From assembly GCA_963627995.1 (NCBI GenBank), contig CAVGCV010000010.1, forward strand, positions 1-64,000: a stretch of 64,000 nucleotides of DNA. The letters are read 5' to 3'. Source of the DNA: UBA3839 sp963627995 (GTDB taxonomy: Bacteria; Bacteroidota; Bacteroidia; Bacteroidales; Bacteroidaceae). The position numbers and the translations under genes are program-made. Each line of letters opens with the position of its first letter. The first letter of the stretch is position 1. The notes below the pieces were generated by a model. The model saw nothing but the letters and a program-made list of their open reading frames with translations. It did no database searches and was not told the origin of the DNA. Shown piece after piece: positions 28,491-36,482 of the stretch.

Positions 28491-31424
28491 TTATTGGGTA
28501 ATACGATACTTGTGCAAATACCTGCGCGCGGAGGCCGCGTCCGTCCAGTCGGAGTCGTAGCGTCCGTTGGCCAAAGTCTTGTAGTTCAACACGCCGTTGA
28601 TGCCGTGCATGACAGCAAACGAGGACGCGGATATGCGGTTCGATGAGATGATGTAGTCGCGGACGAGGACATTCTTGAAGTTGTTGTCCACGCCGTATGT
28701 CTCATTCGTCGCGTCTCTCACGCTGAGCGTGTTGTTCCCGCTGGAAAAGACTTTCACCTTGCAATAGATGCCGGTCGCGCTGTTGAGCGTTGCCGTTTCG
28801 TATTCGCTGGTGCTGATGGCCGCCTTGTCGGCGAAGATGGAGTTGTCCTGGAAATGGTATTTGATGAAGTTGATAAGGGTCGTCACCATCGCGGAGGCTT
28901 TTTGGAAGCGTTCGATTTCCTCCGCCTCTGAATATTCCGTGCGGTCTTCGGGCTCTTTGTCCAGCTCCAAATACGACCGGATGCTTTCCCATGTGGGCAG
29001 TCCCTTTGCAATGGCCTGCTCAATGGCCTCGTTGGATGGTACATACACCGTGTAGCGGTAGTTGTTGAAGAAACGGACGTTGGTGGCTGTGGCCACTCGC
29101 GTTCCTGTCTTTTGGTCATAGCAGGGGATGCCTCCGTTGTTCTTGAAGATGGCGAAATGCTCCTTGTAGTCGTTGTCGCTTGGATAGAGGCGTTCGGTGG
29201 TAGAGCCTTCTTGCAGCGGGTTCAGGTAGGTCTTCAGTATGTCGAGAATCTCGTCGTTGTCTGCAAGGCAAAGCTCCAGGAATTTTCCATATTTGTCTTG
29301 GTTGTTGTACAGCGCGCTGTACACGGACTCTATGGTCGGGACGATGGGCGCGTCTATTTGGTAGGCCATCCCGTTGCCGTTGCCGTTTGTCTCGCGCGTC
29401 TTGTCGTCGAAGCGGATGACCGAGCACCCCTCTTCATGCTGCATTCCCCAGCCGCCTTTCACGGTCATGCCGTTGCTGCGGCTCGTGGCGTTCTCCACGA
29501 ATACGGGGGCGCCGTTTTTTGACAGGAAGTAGTGCTGGTCGCACTCCACGCCAGTTGCGGTCTCGTCAATGCCCGTCGTGCTCGTGTGGTCTTCGTGCAC
29601 AATCGTATGGGTCTCCAGTATGTCGTTGAGGCGGTCGTAGAGCTCGTCTGTTGTTGCCGCCTGGTTGCCGGATAGGGGGGTGTTGGTGTCGATTTCGTAG
29701 GAGCCGGTTGCGAAATCATAGGTGAGGGGGTAGGATGTGCCCCTCACGGCGTTGGTCCGGTCGTTCCATTCAAAATAGATGGCGCGTAGGCGGTCGGTGC
29801 CCAGGCTGAACGAAACGGGGTCGATGTACCAGAAGCCGTCTTTGGGGACGAACAGGCTGAACCGCGAGCTCATGGCGAGCAGGTAGGCGTAGAAGTTCTT
29901 GGCCGCCCCGTTCCATTTAAGCTGTTGGATGGCGTAGCGCATGACCCTCATGTCGTCGCTGACGTACGACGGCGCCGACACGGCCGCGTACTGGGCAGGG
30001 GTGAGCACCTCGTCCATGAGGTAGATGATGCCATTGTTGGCCAGCAGCACGGTCTTGATGCGCTCTATATGCGTCTCGTCGAGCATGGGGTCGAGCGCGT
30101 CGTCCTTGATGCTCTCGAACTTGCTGGGGACGGCCTCGCAGAATTCTTCTTTCATCAAGTTCCTAAGGAGGGCCTGGATGACGTTCCTCGGGATTTGGTC
30201 GATGGCGCGGTAGATGTTCTCAAGGTCCTGCTCGTTTTTCACGTTCTTCATTTCCTCTGGCGCGTAGGCTTCCAGCAGAAACTTTCCGCCGCCGTTGTCC
30301 GCGAAGAAATAATCGTAGAGGCGGGCGTCCGTCGGTACGAAAATCACCGCCATGTCCTGCTCCTTGCTAATCTTGTTGTTGGGCTGATAGGTGTTCCACC
30401 CGGGGTCGAAGGCCAGTCCGTAGTCTACCGTGTTTCCGTTCGGGTTGCCCACGGGGTCGGTGCCTTTGTCGTTGGTAAGAGAAAAGTTCTCCAAGACGTT
30501 GAAATAGCGCTTTTCAAAGACGGAATCGACGTCGTTGCCATACAGCAGGCGGTAGCGGCTGGTGAGCGACGCGCTGTAGAAAGGGGCGGAGAAGCGGTCG
30601 AGCATGTGGCTGAAAATCTTGGTCGCCCCGTTCGTGCGGAGCACTTCCGCCATGTTCTGCGGCGTGATGAGCACTTTGTCCAGCTGGTTGATGTAGCCGT
30701 TCTGGCAGGTGATGTCCTGCTGCAGCACCTTGCTGTCGTAGATGTAGGCGTCGTTATGGTCGCGCGTTTTTCCGACGATGATCCTGAAGTCCTCGTCGGT
30801 GATGCGCTTGTTGCTCATCTGCGTGGCGAGGAAGTGGGTCATCATCGGCGGCGTGTTGTCGAGGGCAAGGTAAATCCCCCCCTTGGCGGGGGTGCGGAAA
30901 CGCGCCCAATAGTCCTTGTCTTCCGCGTTGTAAGAGGTGGGCAGTTCATCGGCGCTGAAATGGGGGACTGAGTCGAGGACATCGGCGGCGGTCTCCCGGC
31001 GCAGGCACTGGCCGGCGTTCGGCCCCGTCGTGCTCGACATCATTTCGATGAGGTAGGCGTTGTTCACCATCGCGGAGTTCAGAATCAGCTTCTTTTGATT
31101 CTGCGTCAGCTGGCTGTAACTGCTCACCCCCCAGTCGTTGTTGGCATAGAACGTGCTGAACGCGTCGTCGTTGGCCACGAACAATGTCTTGCTGCCAGTC
31201 TTGTCCAGCACTTCCGAATAGCCCAAGTCGTCGATGAGTTTGACGAAGTTGGTGTAGTTCCCGTCTTTTTGCAGGTAGTCGTAGATGCTGGAGTTCAGAT
31301 AGCCGGGCGTGGTGTCGTCCCATTTATAGTCATCCGAACATGCGCAGAACATACCGCAAATTGAAACGACGCACATGGCCTGAGACCACGAACGCCCCAG
31401 TTTACACAGGTGTTTGTCCTTCAT
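28491..31424 (-). CDS. Large multi-FAS1 lipoprotein, first gene of the SusC/D operon
   Basis: The 977-residue lipoprotein has lipobox Cys29 followed by Ser-Asp-Asp (CSDDYKWDD), a surface-export pattern in Bacteroides. Several fasciclin-like blocks repeat along the chain: about 45-250 (NFVKLIDDLGYSEVL, TLFVANDDAFSTFY, INQLDKVLITP), about 250-490 (VIFVPTDARLYDYF, IIYLMDEVLTP) and about 500-960 (YTVYVPSNEAIEQAI, NFIKYHFQDNSIF). This resembles a string of four or more degenerate FAS1 domains. It follows a promoter at 31546-31553 and precedes SusC by 13 bases. A role as a surface binding or adhesion partner of the transporter is inferred; no enzymatic motif is seen. Confidence 0.78.
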   Translation of the reverse strand: MKDKHLCKLGRSWSQAMCVVSICGMFCACSDDYKWDDTTPGYLNSSIYDYLQKDGNYTNFVKLIDDLGYSEVLDKTGSKTLFVANDDAFSTFYANNDWGVSSYSQLTQNQKKLILNSAMVNNAYLIEMMSSTTGPNAGQCLRRETAADVLDSVPHFSADELPTSYNAEDKDYWARFRTPAKGGIYLALDNTPPMMTHFLATQMSNKRITDEDFRIIVGKTRDHNDAYIYDSKVLQQDITCQNGYINQLDKVLITPQNMAEVLRTNGATKIFSHMLDRFSAPFYSASLTSRYRLLYGNDVDSVFEKRYFNVLENFSLTNDKGTDPVGNPNGNTVDYGLAFDPGWNTYQPNNKISKEQDMAVIFVPTDARLYDYFFADNGGGKFLLEAYAPEEMKNVKNEQDLENIYRAIDQIPRNVIQALLRNLMKEEFCEAVPSKFESIKDDALDPMLDETHIERIKTVLLANNGIIYLMDEVLTPAQYAAVSAPSYVSDDMRVMRYAIQQLKWNGAAKNFYAYLLAMSSRFSLFVPKDGFWYIDPVSFSLGTDRLRAIYFEWNDRTNAVRGTSYPLTYDFATGSYEIDTNTPLSGNQAATTDELYDRLNDILETHTIVHEDHTSTTGIDETATGVECDQHYFLSKNGAPVFVENATSRSNGMTVKGGWGMQHEEGCSVIRFDDKTRETNGNGNGMAYQIDAPIVPTIESVYSALYNNQDKYGKFLELCLADNDEILDILKTYLNPLQEGSTTERLYPSDNDYKEHFAIFKNNGGIPCYDQKTGTRVATATNVRFFNNYRYTVYVPSNEAIEQAIAKGLPTWESIRSYLELDKEPEDRTEYSEAEEIERFQKASAMVTTLINFIKYHFQDNSIFADKAAISTSEYETATLNSATGIYCKVKVFSSGNNTLSVRDATNETYGVDNNFKNVLVRDYIISSNRISASSFAVMHGINGVLNYKTLANGRYDSDWTDAASARRYLHKYRITQ

Positions 31425-31846
31425 GTCTTAATCTTATGGTTTTACTCGTTAGTTAGTCGCTCTCAAGGCGGTAGTTAGGGCTGCGGGCAAGGGGCACTCC
31501 CCCAAGGCTGACGCGCCTTCTTTCTTTGTTTTAATGGAAGTCCTGCAAACTTAACAAAAATAAACACGCCGCGAAACTTTGTCCGCCACGTAGCGCGCGA
31601 TTTTATATTATTTAACATTTTGCGCGGTCGCGGATTCCGCGCTCCGCCGTCTGTGCCGCGCTGGCGCTATGGCGGCGACAAAGGTAGGGGATGGTGTCCG
31701 GCCGGGGTGATAGGATTGCTTCCCCAACCTCCAAATATCGTGATTGGCGCATTTTTCCCCCTCTTTTCCTCATTTTTCCCGCCTACCGTCTCCGCTGGCT
31801 CTGGAATGTGGCTGTGGAGGCGGTGCTTGCTGCGGCGGTAAAAGGA
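31425..31846. other. Intergenic region with the leader of the SusC/D operon
   Basis: No coding sequence is supported here. The first 120 bases form the untranslated leader of the minus-strand operon. The remainder is an A/T- and G-rich spacer that reaches the terminator of the GH128 gene. Confidence 0.6.
31546..31576 (-). promoter_or_regulatory. Promoter of the FAS1-SusC-SusD operon
   Basis: The -7 box TAAGTTTG (minus strand, 31546-31553) fits the consensus. About 20 bases upstream is only a weak -33 (TTTCG), typical of promoters that need an activator. The transcript would have a leader of about 115 bases. Confidence 0.6.
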
Positions 31847-31884
31847 AAAGGCTGCAAGCGGAGAAGTCTCTGCTTGCAGCCTTT
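31847..31884 (-). terminator. Terminator of the GH128-like gene
   Basis: Perfect 13-bp stem, arms 31847-31859 and 31872-31884 (AAAGGCTGCAAGC), followed on the minus strand by TTTTCC. It separates the glucanase gene from the SusC/D operon. Confidence 0.85.
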
Positions 31885-31928
31885 GGAGGATTGTCGGCGA
31901 ACCCTCGTCCGGGTTCTTTTCGCGGTCT

Positions 31929-34859
31929 TTATTTTACAAGAATCTTGGCGATTTTCCCGCCAGCGCGCACAATGTAGATGCCGGGTTCCTGGGTGGCGTT
32001 TGCTGCCGCGCGAATGCCGTTGATGGTGTAGAGCTCGAAGTCCTTGTAGCCATCGACATAGACAATGCGGTTGATGACCTCGACATTGAGCGGATTCTCG
32101 CTTGTGAAGACTTGCGGCTTGTCGATGCCGACGGGCGCGTAGTCGGGCGTTTGGTGGACAACCACCCAGCCCAGCGTGTCGGCCGTTTGCAAGGTCTCTG
32201 TAATGCTTGCCTCGCCACTCTCGTCCAGAATGCGGCGGACGCGGAAGCCCGTGGTGCGTCCTTCGAGCTGTCCGTCTTCATTGAGGATGCTGGCCTTGAT
32301 GGTCGTCGTCTTGCGCAGGGTGGTAGGTACGTCGATGTTCGCTGTCTGGAACTCCCCGAAGATGTAGGGGTCCACCAGCTTCAGCGTGTCGCTCGTCTCC
32401 GCATCCTTGCCAACGGTGAAGTAGGCAGCTTTTGCAATCCTGTACACGGGGTTGCCGCCGAAGCCTGCGGCGATATGGATGTTCTGGCTTCCGTCCACGC
32501 AGGCATGTCCCGGGGTGACGGCCATGTAGGCAACGGTCTGGTTGGCGACCACCCGGCTGTTGCTTCCCAGCTCATACTTCACGGTGCATCGGAAGCCCGT
32601 GTTCGTCACGTCCCACACCTTGTGCGTGATGGCGCGGGAGGAGATGGGGGCATTGTTCACCGTGGCGATGACAACGGGCGTGACGCCATCGGGGAAAGGA
32701 TGCTCGAACTTCACCTCCGTCGTGTCCTTCAGGGCTATCGACCCGACCTCGACATCCATGTCCCCGTACGTGTAGTGGCCGTAGGGCATCGTCATGTAGG
32801 GGATGGTTTCCATCGCCTCGTAGCTCTCGGTCGCATCGGGCTGGTACGCCCATGTCTTGCCGAGGTAGTTGAAGTACTTGGTGGTGATGTTGGCGTATTT
32901 CAGCATGGGGGTGGTGGTCGTCGTTGCGTTGTTGCTGGAAATCAGTCCCATGAACACGGCGGGCTTCCCCTTGTCCACTTCCTTCCCGCTTTCGTCGACG
33001 TAGGTGTAGGGGTGGGTGAAGTCCACCCTGACGGACTGCGACGCGTCGGTCAGCGTGATGGCTCCGAACTGGAGGTCGCTGTTGCCTTTCGACTGCCCGA
33101 TCGACACATAGGCCTCGCCCGAATAGCGCTGGCGGCCGTCGGAGTCGAACGTGTGGATGCGGTAGGTGACAAGGCCCGACACGTCGGTCAGCGTGTCGGC
33201 GTTGAACGTCTGCTCGCTGGACGACGCAAGCCCTTTCTTGCCGATGACCGTCCAGTCGGCCTCGCCCTCGACCTTGCGCTCCACGTAGGTGGAGTCGGTC
33301 TGCTTGCCGTTTTGGTTCGTCCATTGCAGGATGGCGCGGCGCGTCTTGTCGGTGTAGAGGACTTTCAGGTCGGTCGGGCCTTTGTGCCGCCAGCTCATGA
33401 AGTACTCGTTCTGCTCGCTGTAGGCGAATCCCGACTTGAAGTCGGCGTACAGCTTCCCTCCGTCGGTCAGGCTGCCGTTGGTCACGACCTCGCGCTTGGC
33501 CTGTACGGCGTTGTAGACGGCCAGACGCTCCAGCCACGGCTCGCTGTCGGCGCGGCGCAGCACGTCGGTCAGCCATGTGCCGTTCTTCTGGGAGTCGTTG
33601 CCGCTCCCCCACGAGTACCAGCCCGCGTCGGTGCTGAAGCCGCTCTCGCTCGTCCAGTTGGCGCCGTTGTTCCATTCTGTCGCCCACACGGGAAGCCCCG
33701 TGGCCGTGTACAGCGCCTTGAGGCGGCTGATGCAGCCGGCCGGGCTTTGACCGCCGATATAGAAGTGGGTGGCCACGAAGTCGACGCGGATGTTGTTCTC
33801 GCGACACCAGTTCACGTACTCCGTCACCCATCCCGTGCTGGGGTTGCAGCAGGCGAACGTGCCGATGCGCATGCCGCTGTACAGGAACTCGGCGGCGTGG
33901 TCGGTGAGGGTGGAGGTGGCGCAGTTCGTGCGCGGGTTGTCGGGAATCTTGCTGACGTAGGTGTAGACCTCGCCCGCGCCGCTCGTGTTGTCGGGCTCGT
34001 TCTGCCCCAGGATGTGCGTGCAGGTGGCGTCGGCGGCGTTGATGGTCCCCCAGCTCGACCACGCGCCTTTCCAGCCTTGGCTGTTGCTGTTGCCCGCCTC
34101 GTGGTGGCGCTGTGGGACATACTCGTAGTCCGTGCCCGAGCTCGAGCCCGCGCCCCAGTTGTAGTGCCACGAGGCGTTGAGCTTGTCGGGGGCTACGTCG
34201 CACGAGCCCTTCTTGGCCGGCCACTGCCAGCGGAAGATGCGGAAGAATCCCACTTTGCTCGCCAGCTCCTTGCGCAGCTGTACCTCGATGTCCTTGGAGT
34301 TGGCGATGTAGCAGTGGCTGTAGCCCGTTCCGTCGCTCATGTTGGCGACGGTGAGCATGTAGCCGCGCTTCAGCTTGAACGAGCGCATGGCGTCCACCCA
34401 CGGCCCGGCTGTCTGCCGGCTTCCGCCGTTGTACTGGTAGCTGTCGCCCGTGAAGTTGTCGCCCAGGTACACGGTCAGCGGGTAGAAGTCCGTGCCGTCG
34501 GCGTTCTTCGTGTCGCTGTGGGGCAGCACGATGGAGCCGTGGCGGTAGATGCTGACGCGGCAGTTGGTGTTGTTGGTCAGCGTGCTGCCGTTCGAGGTGA
34601 CATAGCGGAGGTATTTGCTGATGACCTCCGACGGCTTGATGTTTTGGAAGATGACGGCGGCGTCGGCGTTGGCGATGTCGATGCTGCCCGCCGTGGCGAA
34701 TGGCGTGGTGCCCGTGACGGTGTAGTCCACGGCCTCGTCGAGCGTCACGGCGCTGGTGACTTGCGCCACCGTCCTCACGGGGTTCTGAGCCCATGCATTG
34801 GGCACGTTGGCTGCCAAGGGCAGGACGGACGCGCAGATGATGGCTGTTAGCTTGTTCAT
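31929..34859 (-). CDS. GH128-like secreted glycosidase with T9SS-type C-terminal tail
   Basis: The 976-residue protein has a signal peptide (1-24), an N-terminal beta domain (about 30-200) and a catalytic domain of the Glyco_hydro_cc/GH128 type (about 225-460). Motifs are WHYNWGAG, ILGQNEPD with acid/base Glu288, and VWATEWN with nucleophile Glu395. Known GH128 enzymes cut beta-1,3-glucan. Fibronectin-like and other beta domains follow (about 500-890). The last 70 residues (NRIVYVDGYKDFELYTINGI and the GIYIV stretch) are a type-A secretion-system C-terminal domain as in Por/T9SS cargo. It is a separate unit in the same direction as the SusC/D operon. The glucanase substrate does not obviously match a xylan locus. 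Confidence 0.82.
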   Translation of the reverse strand: MNKLTAIICASVLPLAANVPNAWAQNPVRTVAQVTSAVTLDEAVDYTVTGTTPFATAGSIDIANADAAVIFQNIKPSEVISKYLRYVTSNGSTLTNNTNCRVSIYRHGSIVLPHSDTKNADGTDFYPLTVYLGDNFTGDSYQYNGGSRQTAGPWVDAMRSFKLKRGYMLTVANMSDGTGYSHCYIANSKDIEVQLRKELASKVGFFRIFRWQWPAKKGSCDVAPDKLNASWHYNWGAGSSSGTDYEYVPQRHHEAGNSNSQGWKGAWSSWGTINAADATCTHILGQNEPDNTSGAGEVYTYVSKIPDNPRTNCATSTLTDHAAEFLYSGMRIGTFACCNPSTGWVTEYVNWCRENNIRVDFVATHFYIGGQSPAGCISRLKALYTATGLPVWATEWNNGANWTSESGFSTDAGWYSWGSGNDSQKNGTWLTDVLRRADSEPWLERLAVYNAVQAKREVVTNGSLTDGGKLYADFKSGFAYSEQNEYFMSWRHKGPTDLKVLYTDKTRRAILQWTNQNGKQTDSTYVERKVEGEADWTVIGKKGLASSSEQTFNADTLTDVSGLVTYRIHTFDSDGRQRYSGEAYVSIGQSKGNSDLQFGAITLTDASQSVRVDFTHPYTYVDESGKEVDKGKPAVFMGLISSNNATTTTTPMLKYANITTKYFNYLGKTWAYQPDATESYEAMETIPYMTMPYGHYTYGDMDVEVGSIALKDTTEVKFEHPFPDGVTPVVIATVNNAPISSRAITHKVWDVTNTGFRCTVKYELGSNSRVVANQTVAYMAVTPGHACVDGSQNIHIAAGFGGNPVYRIAKAAYFTVGKDAETSDTLKLVDPYIFGEFQTANIDVPTTLRKTTTIKASILNEDGQLEGRTTGFRVRRILDESGEASITETLQTADTLGWVVVHQTPDYAPVGIDKPQVFTSENPLNVEVINRIVYVDGYKDFELYTINGIRAAANATQEPGIYIVRAGGKIAKILVK

Positions 34860-34959
34860 GTTAGTCGTTAGGTTTTATGTGACTGCTGTTATGTATATAA
34901 ATATGGTGTCAGGCAGGCGCCGGCCAGGGGAAAGCCGGGAACGCGGCGGTTTTCCGCTG

Positions 34960-34967
34960 CAAAAATA
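34960..34967 (-). promoter_or_regulatory. -7 box upstream of the GH128-like gene
   Basis: TATTTTTG on the minus strand, about 100 bases before the start codon, giving a leader of about 95 bases. The -33 element is not convincing. Confidence 0.45.
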
Positions 34968-35079
34968 CGGTTTTTCTACGCGTTTTGACACCGTTTCCCC
35001 TTTAAAAAACCAATATTCACGTATTGTGGCCCATGTTTTAACAAATGGAGGCGTACGGCGCACGGAATCAGCGCGTTAT

Positions 35080-35186
35080 AAAACACTGCGGAGCGGCTGG
35101 AAAATGTCCGCAGAGCGGAGACCCGCGCTCCGCAGAGAAAATGTTTTTCCTCTGCGGACGAAAAATATTTTCTCTGCGGAGATTTT
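35080..35186. repeat. CTGCGGAG palindromic intergenic element, copy C
   Basis: 107-bp core starting AAAACACTGCGGAG, with inner GTCCGCAGAG, GCGCTCCGCAGAG, CTCTGCGGACG and CTCTGCGGAG words around A/T blocks. The right flank at about 35201-35235 (CTGGAAATCAGTGTGTTGCG, then TATTCGGTGAAAAT) matches the left flank of copy B. It lies in the 580-bp gap between the divergent GH128 and lpxD genes. Apart from two promoters, nothing else is recognised in that gap. Confidence 0.85.
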
Positions 35187-35323
35187 CAGTGGATTCTGAA
35201 CATCTGGAAATCAGTGTGTTGCGTATTCGGTGAAAATGCGGCCTTGTCTTCGCCCCTCTTTTTTGGAGGGTGCGGGCTGCGGGAGGCTGGGGATGCCGGC
35301 ATTTGAAAAACGGGGGGAAAACA

Positions 35324-35353
35324 TTGGCATCTCGAAAAACTTTCCTAAATTTG
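35324..35353 (+). promoter_or_regulatory. Promoter of the lpxD operon
   Basis: -33 TTG at 35324-35326 and -7 TAAATTTG at 35346-35353, spaced 19 bases, about 86 bases before lpxD. Confidence 0.75.
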
Positions 35354-35439
35354 CGGCTTAATGGTAGTGGCAAACACTTCATTCCGAAACAGATAAATCC
35401 TTGCTACTGATAGAAACATAACACTTTACTGAAAAGCGA

Positions 35440-36480
35440 ATGACAATTACTGCCGAGCAAATCGCAGTCTATGCGGGCGGAACCATCGAGGGCGACAAGA
35501 ATGCCATCGTGACGAGTTTCGCCAAAATAGAGGAGGGGGTGAAAGGCGCGATTTCCTTTCTCGCCAATCCCAAATACGAACATTACCTTTATCGGACGAA
35601 GTCGAGCGTGGTGCTCGTCAATCGCGACTTCGTGCCGCAGCAGCCCGTCCGGGCCACGCTGATTCGCGTGGACAACGCCTACGAGGCCGTGGGGCGGCTG
35701 CTGGCGCTGTACGAGTCGATGAAGGCGAAGAAGACGGGCGTGAGCGAGCATGCCTACATCGCGCCGTCGGCGCAGTTGGGCGAGGACTGCTACGTGGGCC
35801 CGTTCGCCTACATCGGCGAGAACGTGAAGATAGGGCGCGGAACGGCGGTCTATCCCCATGCCGTGGTGTGTGAGAACGCGGAGGTCGGCGAGGACTGCGT
35901 GGTGTATCCTCATGCCACGATTTACCACGACTGCAAGGTCGGCTCGCGCGTCATCCTCCACGCGGGCGCGGTCATCGGCGCGGACGGCTTCGGCTTCGCC
36001 CCGACGGCCGCGGGCTACGAGAAGATACCCCAGATTGGCATCGTGACGGTTGAGGACGACGTGGAAATCGGCGCCAACACGTGCGTGGACCGCTCCACGA
36101 TGGGCTCCACGTACGTCCGCCGCGGCGTGAAGCTCGACAACCTTGTCCAGATTGCGCACAATGTGGAGATAGGGGCCAACACGGTCATCTCCTCGCAGAC
36201 GGGCGTCGCCGGCAGCGCGAAGGTGGGGGAGTGGTGCATGTTCGGCGGCCAAGTGGGCATTGCCGGGCACATCGAGATAGGCTCCCGCACGAACCTCGGC
36301 GCAAAAGCCGGGCTGGCCGGCGGAAACACCGCGCGCAAGGGCGGCGTCACGCTGATGGGCTATCCAGCGGTGGAGCACAAGACATGGGCGAAGCAGTCGG
36401 TGGCCCTGAAGTTCCTGCCCGACATGATGAAGGAGCTGGAGCTGCTGCGCCGGGAAGTTGAAGAACTAAAAAAGAAATAG
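35440..36480 (+). CDS. lpxD: UDP-3-O-acylglucosamine N-acyltransferase LpxD
   Basis: The 346-residue enzyme adds the second (N-linked) acyl chain in lipid A synthesis, in the cytoplasm. An N-terminal uridine-binding domain (about 1-100) is followed by left-handed beta-helix hexapeptide repeats (about 105-310) and a C-terminal helix. The catalytic His240 sits in LVQIAHNVEIG, equivalent to His239 of E. coli LpxD. The length matches the family. It is the first gene of an operon: lpxC/fabZ starts two bases after its stop. Confidence 0.96.
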   Translation: MTITAEQIAVYAGGTIEGDKNAIVTSFAKIEEGVKGAISFLANPKYEHYLYRTKSSVVLVNRDFVPQQPVRATLIRVDNAYEAVGRLLALYESMKAKKTGVSEHAYIAPSAQLGEDCYVGPFAYIGENVKIGRGTAVYPHAVVCENAEVGEDCVVYPHATIYHDCKVGSRVILHAGAVIGADGFGFAPTAAGYEKIPQIGIVTVEDDVEIGANTCVDRSTMGSTYVRRGVKLDNLVQIAHNVEIGANTVISSQTGVAGSAKVGEWCMFGGQVGIAGHIEIGSRTNLGAKAGLAGGNTARKGGVTLMGYPAVEHKTWAKQSVALKFLPDMMKELELLRREVEELKKK

Positions 36481-36482
36481 AC

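Noticed and set aside
32112..34850. Plus-strand open frame of 912 codons opposite the GH128-like gene
   Set aside because: A shadow of the minus-strand glucanase; biased composition and no motifs.
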